31,325 nucleotides of DNA, taken from positions 1 to 31,325 of IMG/VR virus record IMGVR_UViG_3300025645_000289; one strand, given 5' to 3'. Source of the stretch: a virus. The notes under the pieces are model-generated. The model did not search any database, was not told the DNA's origin, and was given only the letters and a program-made list of their open reading frames with translations. Both the position numbers and the translations under genes were made by a program. This document shows, one piece after another, positions 8,438-15,800 of this stretch; positions within the stretch are counted from its first letter, which is position 1; the number at the start of each line of letters is the position of its first letter.

Positions 8438-8896
8438 CTATTCGCCTAAAAAACACTTGTGATAAACGCGCTCTAAAAGATTAAAGCCCATTCGTTGCAT
8501 TAGCCCGTCAAAAGGAAAATCCACCTTCATGTTTAGGGTCATTAATGAAGCGCCATTTTCTTTGCAGTGCGCCTCAGCAAACTTTATTAGCTCTGCCCCT
8601 GTAGTGCTTTTCCTATACTCAGGCTTTACATAAATTACATCAGTAGAAGCAAAAATATGATCTTTGTGGTGAATGCTTTTTGATACCATAACCACACAGT
8701 AACCAACTAGCTCGCCACCTTCCCTAGCAGTAAATATGTGCAATATGCCCATCTGATCTAGCAAAGCGTATTCTTTCCAGTCTGGGTCGAGTGGTATTGT
8801 ATCTTGGTTTGGCTCAGTCTCTGCCCAATGTTTATCAAGCAGTGGCTTTATATCTTCTTTGACATTAGCCATGCATTCATGCGCAATCTTTATCAT
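8438..8896 (-). CDS. GNAT-family acyltransferase-like protein inside the tail-tip cluster
   Basis: This 152-residue protein matches the GNAT layout: EGGELVGYCVVMVS is the beta2-3 strand pair, IYVKPEYRKSTTGAEL is the motif A strand and acyl-CoA loop, and LMQRMGFNLLE.VYHK is the C-terminal motif. The usual R/Q-x-x-G-x-G/A loop reads RKSTTGA here, a weakened but still plausible CoA-binding loop. Both ends touch the neighbours (ATGA overlap with the upstream hub gene, two bases before the tip gene), so it is part of the tail operon. GTA and many siphophages have an NlpC/P60 peptidase at this place. It might modify a virion protein or a host target. The substrate is unknown. Confidence 0.75.
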   Translation of the reverse strand: MIKIAHECMANVKEDIKPLLDKHWAETEPNQDTIPLDPDWKEYALLDQMGILHIFTAREGGELVGYCVVMVSKSIHHKDHIFASTDVIYVKPEYRKSTTGAELIKFAEAHCKENGASLMTLNMKVDFPFDGLMQRMGFNLLERVYHKCFLGE

Positions 8897-9525
8897 CTGC
8901 CAATCCTCATTCCTCCACCACCACGCCCAGTATAGGTAGGATTCGATGCAGGTGAAGCTCTGCCCCAGATAATTTCTTTTTCTACTATTGCCGTTACAAA
9001 CTCAAAGCCTTTGTCGGTAGGGTGATCGATCTTCTGATCTTCTGCGGTGTAGCGTCTGACCTTTGCCCTTTCAAATGCAATTAATTTATTTTCGCAAGCA
9101 ATAGATATAGTAGATGTCTCGCCTGATTCAGCGATAGTCATAGTATCCATAAAGCCAGCAAATATCACAGTCGGATCAGCCACTAGATCGCCAGAAGCAT
9201 CAAACGCGCCAAGCATTACAGTTATGGGCCTGCCCTGATATTCGTGATCTTTAGCTATCACCACCAAAGATGATTTAACGCCTGTTAGGGTTACGTTAAT
9301 ACCACTGGCCTGCATATCAGATGTCTCAGTGACTGGGCTAATTCCTAACAAGTCACCAACGCCAGTATAAGTCTCACTGTCATAGGTAAGATCGCCAACA
9401 CCTGACCATAGGTTTAATTCGTTAGGCGTTTCGCCTGAATCAAATACCATACGCACAAGGAATATAGGGCGAACGACATCAGCAGTTGATACTGCCTGCA
9501 TTGCACTAGATAAAGCCCTACTCAT
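8893..9525 (-). CDS. Tail hub protein (DUF2163 / GTA gp13-like, gpL-like position)
   Basis: This 210-residue protein begins with a hydrophobic and polar helix, then strands such as VVRPIFLVRMVFDSG and NLWSGVGDLTYDSETYTG. The order of motifs (W-S-G-x-G-x-L-x-Y-D-x-x-x-Y-x-G-x-G-x-L) is the one I associate with tail hub proteins of the DUF2163 or phage BR0599 type. It comes directly after the Dit-like gene and before the tip gene, as in the RcGTA order gp12-gp13-gp14-gp15. It probably forms the hub ring between distal tail protein and tip. I see no iron-sulphur Cys cluster as in lambda gpL; there is a single Cys. Confidence 0.72.
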   Translation of the reverse strand: MSRALSSAMQAVSTADVVRPIFLVRMVFDSGETPNELNLWSGVGDLTYDSETYTGVGDLLGISPVTETSDMQASGINVTLTGVKSSLVVIAKDHEYQGRPITVMLGAFDASGDLVADPTVIFAGFMDTMTIAESGETSTISIACENKLIAFERAKVRRYTAEDQKIDHPTDKGFEFVTAIVEKEIIWGRASPASNPTYTGRGGGGMRIGR

Positions 9526-10082
9526 AATGCTTCAACCATAGCAAAGCTAAAGCCCTGCAAGCTGGCCTCATTGGTAGACCACGAAACCTCATTGGAGGCC
9601 ATGCGCCAAAGGCTCTTAGGCTGTGTGAAGTCTAGCGCCTGACCTGTAGCTATTGCCTCGCGTAATGGCGGTTGAAACTCTAAAGTACCAGCGCCTGATG
9701 ACTTGTCTGCTGTAACCAAGTATAGATAGCTGCCTAGCTGAAAGTATGTTCCTGCCGATACCGCTGTGCTGCCTCCAGAGGTTGTCAGGGTCTCTGCCCT
9801 GATAGCAGTGGTGCCGCTTGTAGTCACATTGGCTGTATCTGTATGCAGTGGGTTACCGAAAGTAAATGTACCTTCACGCCCTTTGAGTCCAATGATAAAT
9901 GCTTCGACTGATCTTGCCTCTGCATAGGTTAAAGGCGGCAAAGCAACCTCTGCCTCCCACCTTGCGCCCTGATGCGTATAGACCTGAGTATCTAAAGTAA
10001 ACGGAGATTCAGCAACAGCCACAACACGCTTTAGGCGCATTGACATATTCTGTATGCCGACATTGGGAAAAGATAAAGGCAT
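9522..10082 (-). CDS. Distal tail protein-like (Dit / DUF2460-type)
   Basis: This 186-residue protein lies directly after the tape measure gene. Its N-terminal part (VYTHQGARWEAEVALPPLTYAEA) has the W-x-x-E-V-x-x-P-P-L-x-x-x-x-A pattern of distal tail or minor tail proteins. REGTFTFGNP and LREAIATGQALDF follow further on. In long-tailed phages with this order the protein forms the ring joining the tube to the hub. Length suits a single-ring Dit without carbohydrate-binding extensions. The start is four bases from the tape measure stop; the stop overlaps the hub gene. Assignment rests on order and these motifs. Confidence 0.72.
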   Translation of the reverse strand: MPLSFPNVGIQNMSMRLKRVVAVAESPFTLDTQVYTHQGARWEAEVALPPLTYAEARSVEAFIIGLKGREGTFTFGNPLHTDTANVTTSGTTAIRAETLTTSGGSTAVSAGTYFQLGSYLYLVTADKSSGAGTLEFQPPLREAIATGQALDFTQPKSLWRMASNEVSWSTNEASLQGFSFAMVEAL

Positions 10083-10085
10083 CTA

Positions 10086-11906
10086 TTATGCTCCGACCAT
10101 TGCTCTTGAGAAGTTACCACCACGCACCCTAGCGTCTGCTACAGCGCCTTTAGCTGCTTGCGCTATCTGTGGCATCAGTCCAATTATCTCGGCTCTAACA
10201 GTGCTTTGGATGCCTGTGGTGACGTTTATGGTTTGGTTAACTACAACACCTGAGCCACCGCCTAACTTGTTATTAGGAATTATCGCACCATTTTGATTAG
10301 GAACAAAAACTTCTTGGCCTCGCTCTCCAACCAATGTTGGCTGGCCTCTATTCACAGAGCCGCCAATAGCTGCGGTAGCAGAATAGTCTTGACCCATACC
10401 AATTCCACCCCCAGCCGTCATCCCAGAGCCAGTTGAGCCTGTGCCTCCAGTACCAAAAGAGCTAGTAATAAAACCAAATGCCGCATCAACAATGTATTTC
10501 TGGATTAGCATTTTAATTAAGCTGTCAACAACGCTTTTGGCCATTGACTTTATAGCATCGGCAAAGTTAGCTGCACCTGTTATCCCAGCGGTCAGAGAGT
10601 CTGTTAAACCATCTAGTCCCTGCTTGGTAAGGTTCTGTATATTGGTTGTCATGTCAGGAATGCTGTCACTCCATGACTTGAAGCCAAGTTCTATGTCGTT
10701 TAACGCTGGAACAATAGCGGCTGGCACTGTACTAGCAGTGGCTTTAAAGTTTTCTAAGCTGGCTATTGCTAAATCAATTTCTTTGCCAAACCCAGAAAGA
10801 AAATCAACTTCACTAATGTCGGCAGCTGCTTCTGCATCCTGAGCCTCATGGTAAAGTTCAAGTAACTTTTTGCGCCTCTCCATCAACTTATCTGTTGCGG
10901 CTAACTGAGCATCGACAGACATATTGGTAGTATTTTTAACGCCTTCAATTTGCTTATCTAGCTTATCAAGATCGGCTCTGTATTCTTTACTGCTTTGCAG
11001 CCCAACATTAAACGTGTCTTTTAGCTGATTTTTTAGTTCTATGGAGCCTTTGTAGACTCTTATAAATCCGTTGGCTAACTCTTGAAACCCGACAACTGCT
11101 AGTTTAATTCCTTTAAGCAGGTCAATCGCCAATGATCTAGCAAATGCCTCAATCCCGCCCTTAGCCTCTATAGATCGCTGTAGGAAGCCCGTGAATCTTT
11201 CTACCATCATTTCTATAGCAGGGGCAAAGGCTGCTACCGTTTGATCAGTAACGCCTTTAAACAAGCTCTTGAGCTTAGTCAGAGAGTCAACTGTATCTTC
11301 GACACCTTTAGCGGCAGTGCTAGACATGGTAAGGCCAAGCACTTTCGCTTCACCTAGCATTTCTTTCAGACCATCGCTTCCCTGAGACAAGGTATTTACA
11401 AGGGCTGCACCCTCGGAGTCAAACAGCTTAAACGCTAAACGCAGTCGGTCTGATTCTGATTTAACATCTTGGAACGCATCAGCCAAAACAATCATGCGTT
11501 CATCAAGCGGCATTCTGTTTAGTTCTTGGGCATTTATACCCAGTTCCTTAATTGCGCCTTTAGCCTCACCCATGCCCTGCGCTGCTTCGGCAGTTCTACG
11601 GGTAAACCTTTGCAGGGCCATATCCATCGTTTGAGTAGCCACGCCAGTAAGGTCAGCCGCATATCTTAATGCGCCCAAAGCCTCAGTTGTTGTGCCTATT
11701 TTTGCAGCGGTCTTTGCTAGGGAGTCTGTAGCGTTTAGGGATGATCTAACTAACAAACCAAAACCAGCAGCACCAGCAACGCCAACCAGTGCAGTTCTTA
11801 GGCTAAACACAGAGCCAGCTATTGCCTTCAATCCATTAGCAGCAGAACCAAAACCTTTCTTGGTTTTATCAAATGCCCTAATCGTGATGTTTACATTTTC
11901 AGCCAT
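10086..11906 (-). CDS. Tail tape measure protein
   Basis: This 606-residue protein has the usual build: an N-terminal basic helical part (IRAFDKTKKGFGSAA), a hydrophobic stretch (residues about 30-55, LRTALVGVAGAAGFGLLV), a long Ala-rich helical middle with heptad-like spacing and a Gly-rich C-terminal section. The C-terminal motif QPTLVGERGQEVFVPNQNGA is typical of lambda H / GTA-type tape measures. It sets tail length; with the known rule of about 0.15 nm per residue the tail would be around 90 nm. I see no peptidoglycan hydrolase domain. The start overlaps the end of the frameshifted chaperone reading frame by 8 bases. Confidence 0.92.
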   Translation of the reverse strand: MAENVNITIRAFDKTKKGFGSAANGLKAIAGSVFSLRTALVGVAGAAGFGLLVRSSLNATDSLAKTAAKIGTTTEALGALRYAADLTGVATQTMDMALQRFTRRTAEAAQGMGEAKGAIKELGINAQELNRMPLDERMIVLADAFQDVKSESDRLRLAFKLFDSEGAALVNTLSQGSDGLKEMLGEAKVLGLTMSSTAAKGVEDTVDSLTKLKSLFKGVTDQTVAAFAPAIEMMVERFTGFLQRSIEAKGGIEAFARSLAIDLLKGIKLAVVGFQELANGFIRVYKGSIELKNQLKDTFNVGLQSSKEYRADLDKLDKQIEGVKNTTNMSVDAQLAATDKLMERRKKLLELYHEAQDAEAAADISEVDFLSGFGKEIDLAIASLENFKATASTVPAAIVPALNDIELGFKSWSDSIPDMTTNIQNLTKQGLDGLTDSLTAGITGAANFADAIKSMAKSVVDSLIKMLIQKYIVDAAFGFITSSFGTGGTGSTGSGMTAGGGIGMGQDYSATAAIGGSVNRGQPTLVGERGQEVFVPNQNGAIIPNNKLGGGSGVVVNQTINVTTGIQSTVRAEIIGLMPQIAQAAKGAVADARVRGGNFSRAMVGA

Positions 11907-12042
11907 TGTTCTCGCTCATTATCTGGAAGTAGGCCAACCACTCGTTAAAGTGACTGACAGGCATTTGCTCTGCTTCTTCTATGCTCATGTGAAGGCGGTC
12001 AGCCAAGGAAAGCAGATTCATCCTCGACTGATCGCTTCTCAG
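11899..12042 (-). CDS. Tail assembly chaperone frameshift extension (gpT-like part of gpG-T fusion)
   Basis: This frame has no good start of its own: the only ATG (12021) has an AGG just three bases away. It is open from the slippery heptamer at 12042-12048 to the stop at 11899. A -1 shift on G-GGA-AAC adds 47 residues to the 115-residue upstream product (162 in all). The added part reads LRSDQSRMNLLSLADRLHMS, then about 27 residues containing FNEWLAYF. That matches the small second chaperone ORF (lambda T, GTA g10.1, DUF4035-like) that recruits tail subunits around the tape measure. It overlaps the tape measure start by 8 bases. Confidence 0.8.
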   Translation of the reverse strand: MRSDQSRMNLLSLADRLHMSIEEAEQMPVSHFNEWLAYFQIMSENNG

Positions 12043-12386
12043 TTTCCCTCAGCCGCCTCTACTGACTCGATCTGTGCAAACATCTGATTAGCGATTTCAC
12101 TAATTACGTTAGTTTCTTCGCCCATCAAATCAATGCGATCCTCAGCAGAAGTAAAGAGCTTGTTGCCGCCCTCGTCTTCTGCCTTCATAACGATCAAATC
12201 CACCATCGCGCCAACTGTGGTGTTGTTTAGGAAGTTGGGGTGCTTCTTCTGCAACTGGTCTAAGTCATAGCAGGTAATGCTTCTGCAATACAATTTAAAC
12301 GCTCCAGATTCGTCACCCCATTCTGGCACCTGTACTTCTCGCGCCTCAACCTTTCTTCTGCTGCGTAACTCTTTAGCTAATCCCAT
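12039..12386 (-). CDS. Tail assembly chaperone (gpG-like, zero-frame product)
   Basis: This 115-residue soluble protein lies between the tail tube and tape measure genes, the fixed place of the tail assembly chaperone. A basic N-terminus (ELRSRRKVEAREV) is followed by VPEWGDESGAFKLYCRSITC, which fits the small beta-domain of these chaperones. The C-terminus is helical and acidic (IANQMFAQIESVEAAEGN). Normal termination at TGA gives this abundant form. Slippage on GGGAAAC at its last codons gives the longer form with the gpT-like tail. The start is preceded by AAGGGGA at a spacing that allows initiation. Confidence 0.82.
   Translation of the reverse strand: MGLAKELRSRRKVEAREVQVPEWGDESGAFKLYCRSITCYDLDQLQKKHPNFLNNTTVGAMVDLIVMKAEDEGGNKLFTSAEDRIDLMGEETNVISEIANQMFAQIESVEAAEGN
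12042..12048 (-). promoter_or_regulatory. Programmed -1 ribosomal frameshift slippery site GGGAAAC
   Basis: The heptamer fits X-XXY-YYZ in the zero frame (GAG GGA AAC TGA) and lies directly before the stop codon of the chaperone ORF. Lambda G-GT uses GGGAAAG. The next frame stays open and encodes a chaperone-like extension. Confidence 0.82.
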
Positions 12387-12398
12387 GGTTTAATCCCC

Positions 12399-12800
12399 TT
12401 ATGCTGTTGCTTCAGTTACTGCTCCGCTGCACTGGATGGAGAAGCTGGCTTCTACCATGCCGTCGAAAGAACCAGTGATTGAACGAGAAGTTACAATGCC
12501 GCCACCAGAGAAATAAGATTCGCCAGTGCCAGTACCTGTTGGATAAATCTCAAAATCTACCGCAGCGCGTTCGTCAAGGATAAGCTGCTGTGCGTCAGCC
12601 TCATCCCAGTAGCACTCGATAGTTACTGTATTGGTCTTTAGACCTTCTTTATAAGATCGTGCGGTATCGCCCATTACACTATCTTCAATGGTATCTGCTG
12701 AACCATCAAACGTGAAAGAACGAACCTCACCCACAACGGCCACAGAGCCGCCAGATGCCGCGATTTTTACTACACCAGATGCGCCTGTTTTAGTCGCCAT
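12399..12800 (-). CDS. Major tail tube protein
   Basis: This 133-residue, beta-rich protein has no membrane segment. The strand pattern (FTFDGSADTIEDSVMGDTAR, then KTNTVTIECYWDEADAQQ) and the closing SITGSFDGMVEASFSIQCSG are what I expect of a small tail tube protein of the lambda V / GTA gp9 type. Those are built of a single beta-sandwich that stacks as hexameric rings. It lies between the tail terminator and the tail chaperone, the standard order. The start has a TAGAGG ribosome-binding site at good spacing. A longer leader than its neighbours (21 bases upstream) fits a highly expressed gene. Confidence 0.78.
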   Translation of the reverse strand: MATKTGASGVVKIAASGGSVAVVGEVRSFTFDGSADTIEDSVMGDTARSYKEGLKTNTVTIECYWDEADAQQLILDERAAVDFEIYPTGTGTGESYFSGGGIVTSRSITGSFDGMVEASFSIQCSGAVTEATA

Positions 12801-12821
12801 GATAATTACCTCTAATTTAAG

Positions 12822-13256
12822 TTAAGTTGTGCCGCGAGTGTACTGATACATAACGCGAACTGTAATAATAACCCCACCAATGGGGTCAATAGAACCTTCA
12901 TCAATCTCGACTCTGGTTATCTGCGTATCAAGGGCATAGCCCCCACGCAAACGATCAACGTCAAGACCTTCTTCAATTGCTTCGATAATGTTGTTTCGGG
13001 CTGAATCAATCACAGACCCTTTAACGTAGCAAATGAACTCATAATTGATTGTAGCCATTCGCTGAGTAATTGACCCACCGATGCTACTATCTTCTCTATC
13101 CTCGTCTGCACTTCGAACAAGGATAGCAGGAAATTGTGCGCTTGATAACTTAGTAAAATCAAACGGCTCTCTTGTTACATACTTAATATCTACTGGCGTT
13201 TTAACTGCCTGAAGCGTAGCCACCAAGTTGTTTGCAATGTTCTCTCTAACGCTCAT
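12822..13256 (-). CDS. Tail terminator / tail completion protein
   Basis: This 144-residue protein begins with an amphipathic helix (NIANNLVATLQAVKT). Then come QFPAILVRSADEDRE, a pair of long strands (TINYEFICYVKGS), a helix (NNIIEAIEEGLDVD) and a final strand set (GGVIITVRVMYQYTRG). That alpha/beta order and the P-A-I-x-V core are typical of tail terminator proteins (lambda gpU, DUF3168-like) that cap the tube and join it to the head. It overlaps the upstream neck gene by ATGA. The family was recognised from layout and gene order, not from strong motifs. Confidence 0.68.
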   Translation of the reverse strand: MSVRENIANNLVATLQAVKTPVDIKYVTREPFDFTKLSSAQFPAILVRSADEDREDSSIGGSITQRMATINYEFICYVKGSVIDSARNNIIEAIEEGLDVDRLRGGYALDTQITRVEIDEGSIDPIGGVIITVRVMYQYTRGTT

Positions 13257-13675
13257 TTCAATGCCCTGAAGAATACTTCGCCAAGTTGCTTTTCTTCTCT
13301 ATCGCTAAACCCAAAAAACGGTCTAGTCTTATTGTTCATTGCAGCCTTTTTAGATTCAGTGGCTCTAGTAAAGAATATCTCAGCTTTAGTGCTGCTTGCC
13401 CTTGATGTCATCGAGCTTAACATCTGACCTGTAAACTGTAGGTCTGGGTTTGTGCTTCTGCCTCTACTAGCCCTAAATGCAGCATATACGGGCGTATACT
13501 TCTTAAACTTCCCGCCCTTAAAGCCAACGCCTTTACTGGTTCTGGCTTCAATAATATTAATACCAGCCTGAGCAGTAATCGACAGTGCTTTTTTAACACT
13601 TGCTGATAGTGCTTTGCCTTTTTTGCCAATACGCTTTGCAACAGCCTTTGCATTGGTATCAATCTTAACCTGCAT
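13253..13675 (-). CDS. Neck / head-tail joining protein (HK97 gp10-like)
   Basis: This 140-residue basic protein has an N-terminal helix (AVAKRIGKKGKALSASVKKA) followed by AGINIIEARTSKG, then an internal loop with many Lys and Arg. The C-terminus RPFFGFSDREEKQLGEVF is the clearest mark: HK97 gp10 and Mu gpG-like virion morphogenesis proteins end with R-P-F-F/W-G-hydrophobic and a closing helix. These proteins form a ring between connector and tail terminator. It sits in exactly that order here, with start and stop codons overlapping both neighbours. Confidence 0.72.
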   Translation of the reverse strand: MQVKIDTNAKAVAKRIGKKGKALSASVKKALSITAQAGINIIEARTSKGVGFKGGKFKKYTPVYAAFRASRGRSTNPDLQFTGQMLSSMTSRASSTKAEIFFTRATESKKAAMNNKTRPFFGFSDREEKQLGEVFFRALK

Positions 13676-14085
13676 TATCTATCTAACCGCTGTCCGACAG
13701 GTTGCTTCTCATCGTAGTCAACAGTGCCATCACCGTCTTCATCATAATCAACACCATCTGCCAATACAGCTTCCAACTCTTCGCCATATCGAGCTTTGTA
13801 AAAGTCGATCATGTTTCCGAATCGGTCACCATCTACCCAGTTAGTTAACTGCGGCAAGACGTATCTATATAGCACCAAGTATGCGCTAGTCATAGTAAAC
13901 TGTGAGCTAGTTAGCTTGCTGTTATCCATCTCACCAGATATGCCTTTTCTAGGCCACCATTTGATCCTAAGCTCTCGCTCAATATCCAGCTTTGCTTTTG
14001 GATGTTCCGCAACAAAAGTCTCGATACCAAAATCAAGAATATCGGGAATCAGCTTTAATAAATCTGCATCGCTTGAATAAGCCAT
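13675..14085 (-). CDS. Head-tail connector (gp6-like) with a C-terminal EF-hand loop
   Basis: This 136-residue, mostly helical protein begins SSDADLLKLIPDILDFG and has KARYGEELEAVLADG near the end. It lies between the capsid and neck genes, where the first connector ring protein belongs. Residues 115-126 read DEDGDGTVDYDE, a textbook EF-hand calcium loop: Asp at 1, 3, 5, Gly at 6, Val at 8, Asp at 9 and Glu at 12. A single loop without clear flanking E and F helices resembles calcium-binding tails or excalibur-like loops more than calmodulin. Connector role comes from position and helical pattern. Calcium binding is a good prediction from the loop. Confidence 0.72.
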   Translation of the reverse strand: MAYSSDADLLKLIPDILDFGIETFVAEHPKAKLDIERELRIKWWPRKGISGEMDNSKLTSSQFTMTSAYLVLYRYVLPQLTNWVDGDRFGNMIDFYKARYGEELEAVLADGVDYDEDGDGTVDYDEKQPVGQRLDR

Positions 14086-14094
14086 ATAAACCTC

Positions 14095-14122
14095 TAATAA
14101 AAGCCCCCTCCGAAAAGGGGGC
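14095..14122 (-). terminator. Intrinsic terminator or attenuator after the capsid gene
   Basis: On the minus strand a 7-bp stem GCCCCCT / AGGGGGC (14122-14116 and 14109-14103) with loop TTTCGG is followed by TTTTATT. It lies between the capsid stop and the connector ribosome-binding site. The U-run is short, so partial termination that makes capsid mRNA more abundant than the downstream genes is likely. Confidence 0.62.
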
Positions 14123-14142
14123 GATTAGTCTTACAGTTAGTC

Positions 14143-14976
14143 TTACAGTGCAGCGTCAGACAGAATCTCAACACCGAATGCATCGTCAAGCTCGGCTACG
14201 CCATATACAGCAGTAGCGTTCAGCTCGAATGCACGCAGAGACTCATCACGCTGAGGCGCAATGTTGAAGTCACGCTTCATAGCGATCATCAGAGCTTCAG
14301 GAGCAAATACAGCACCCTTAGCATCGTCATTGCCGTCAACAGTGATGTTGGCAGATTCATATACATTTATGCCAGCGATAGTACCTACATAACCGTTACG
14401 CATTGCTTCGTTCTGCAAGTCGCCACCGTTGGGGTTAGCAAAGGTGTTAGTTAGGTTAGCTTTCAACTGATACGCTTGGAAAGGATGTACTACAGCATTG
14501 ATAGTGCCAGTAATCTTGTTAGCGCGTAGAGTTGCAGCAGCCTTAAACAGGTCAGCAACAGTAATCTCTGCACCAGCAGTACCGATAGAACCTGAGAAGC
14601 CGTCAAACAAAGCGATTAGGTCAGTGTCAATCTTGGTAGCGATAGCGTTACCCAGAACAGTACCTAACTCAACAGCAGGGTTTCCGTCACCGTAGGTAGC
14701 CATGTCAGTCAGCAGAACCTGTGCGCCTACTTCGCCAACAGTTACAGAAACTGAGCTAGTAGATACAGTGGTGCTGGTCATGTCAGTGCCTTCAGTTAAG
14801 TTGGCAGCAGCGATTGCTGGGTACTTAGGAACCTGAATAGTCTTGCCAGCTTGGGCTTGGATGTTGTACTGAGTAACAAGACCCAGCATAAGTGATTGCT
14901 CTTCTGCGGTAAAACGCGCCTGAGCTACGATATTAACAAACAGATCGTCAAGTGTTGTTGAAGTTGTTGCAGCCAT
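14143..14976 (-). CDS. Major capsid protein (HK97-fold type)
   Basis: This 277-residue protein has the size and pattern of compact HK97-fold capsid proteins. It has an N-terminal arm rich in Thr and Ala, GKTIQVPKYPAIAAA-LTEG (E-loop region), VTVGEVGAQVLLTDMA, a spine helix region (LGTVLGNAIATKIDTDLIAL), VHPFQAYQLKA and a C-terminal AVYGVAELDDAFGVEI. It follows the scaffold gene and is followed by a hairpin terminator, as expected for the most expressed structural gene. The start has TAGAGG at good spacing. No protease gene is visible, so maturation may rely on the scaffold alone. Confidence 0.87.
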   Translation of the reverse strand: MAATTSTTLDDLFVNIVAQARFTAEEQSLMLGLVTQYNIQAQAGKTIQVPKYPAIAAANLTEGTDMTSTTVSTSSVSVTVGEVGAQVLLTDMATYGDGNPAVELGTVLGNAIATKIDTDLIALFDGFSGSIGTAGAEITVADLFKAAATLRANKITGTINAVVHPFQAYQLKANLTNTFANPNGGDLQNEAMRNGYVGTIAGINVYESANITVDGNDDAKGAVFAPEALMIAMKRDFNIAPQRDESLRAFELNATAVYGVAELDDAFGVEILSDAAL

Positions 14977-15016
14977 GATAAATGCCTCTAAATAAAATTA
15001 AATTGTGGTTTGGTGG

Positions 15017-15676
15017 TTACTTTTTCTTCATAGCAGCAAATGCTTCTTTGCCACCATTTTCCCAGTTTGCAACCATATCTGCCACAGATTGAGGCTTCTG
15101 CGTAGAGCCACCAGCGTTACCCATCGATCCTGTGCCACCTTGTGACGCTTTGACCATGTGCGGGTTTACTGTCAAGAACTCTGCTACCATCTCGTTGACT
15201 GATAACAAATCACCGCTGTCATTGTATCGCGGTACTCCGTTAGCGTCTAGCACCTCGACCGTTCCGTCATCTGACAGTCTGGTCTGGTCTTTTAGTAGCT
15301 GAGAGACTTGAGTCGGATTAACAGCATTACTGTTAGAAGCTGCACCCAGAATCGCTCCATCTACTAGCGTCTGTTGCAACTTGCTTTTGTAACTCTGTAT
15401 CTCCATGTCTTTCTTCTCGACCGTTTGCTTCAGGACTTTATCGAACTCCCCGCGCTCTTTCTGTCGCTCCAACTCTGCGGCTTCTTTTTTTGCCAACAGG
15501 TCTTTAGCTTCATCAAGGTCAACGCCAGATAGTCGTTTGTCGAACTTGCGCTGCTCTCTAGCAACACGATCCGCAACAATGCGGTCTAGTTCATCCTGAG
15601 TAAAGGTCTTGCTTTCCTGAGTTTCTACTGCCGCAGTTTCAGTCTCTGCTTCTGTTTCCATGATTTCATCGCTCAT
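15017..15676 (-). CDS. Capsid scaffolding protein
   Basis: This 219-residue protein is highly charged and helical. Acidic residues dominate the N-terminus (EIMETEAETETAAVETQESK), then TFTQDELDRIVADRVAREQR begins a long predicted coiled coil to about residue 105. A flexible Gly/Ser-rich section and a basic end (AFAAMKKK) follow. TFTQEELDRIV-type starts are typical of phage scaffold proteins of the DUF4355/GPO-like type, and the gene lies directly before the capsid gene. The basic C-terminal helix is the part that usually binds capsid protein. I see no catalytic Ser-His-Asp protease motif. Confidence 0.83.
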   Translation of the reverse strand: MSDEIMETEAETETAAVETQESKTFTQDELDRIVADRVAREQRKFDKRLSGVDLDEAKDLLAKKEAAELERQKERGEFDKVLKQTVEKKDMEIQSYKSKLQQTLVDGAILGAASNSNAVNPTQVSQLLKDQTRLSDDGTVEVLDANGVPRYNDSGDLLSVNEMVAEFLTVNPHMVKASQGGTGSMGNAGGSTQKPQSVADMVANWENGGKEAFAAMKKK

Positions 15677-15725
15677 GTCGCGTGCCTCTTAAAGAGTATT
15701 GGTGAATCGTTAGTCTAGCATAAAT

Positions 15726-15797
15726 TTACTTTTTTGGTTTCTTCTTCTTTTTTGGTCGCCCAACGTTACTACCGTATGTACCTTTACCTTTTGGCAT
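15726..15797 (-). CDS. 23-residue Lys-rich peptide (MPKGKGTYGS...)
   Basis: The tiny gene reads MPKGKGTYGSNVGRP followed by KKKKKPKK, with nine Lys and one Arg in 23 residues. An AGAGGA ribosome-binding site, formed by the last codons of the upstream head gene, lies seven bases before the ATG, and the stop TAA is unambiguous. Peptides with the pattern MPKGKGTYGSxxGRPxKKK recur in my memory of phage head modules, where they are easily missed. It may bind DNA or a negatively charged scaffold or capsid surface. Its place between the Mu F-like protein and the scaffold supports a head role, but the function is unknown. Confidence 0.68.
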   Translation of the reverse strand: MPKGKGTYGSNVGRPKKKKKPKK

Positions 15798-15800
15798 GAT

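Noticed and set aside
1422-13844. Plus-strand open frames over the structural genes
   Set aside because: They lie opposite well-recognised minus-strand genes, lack ribosome-binding sites and have low-complexity composition.
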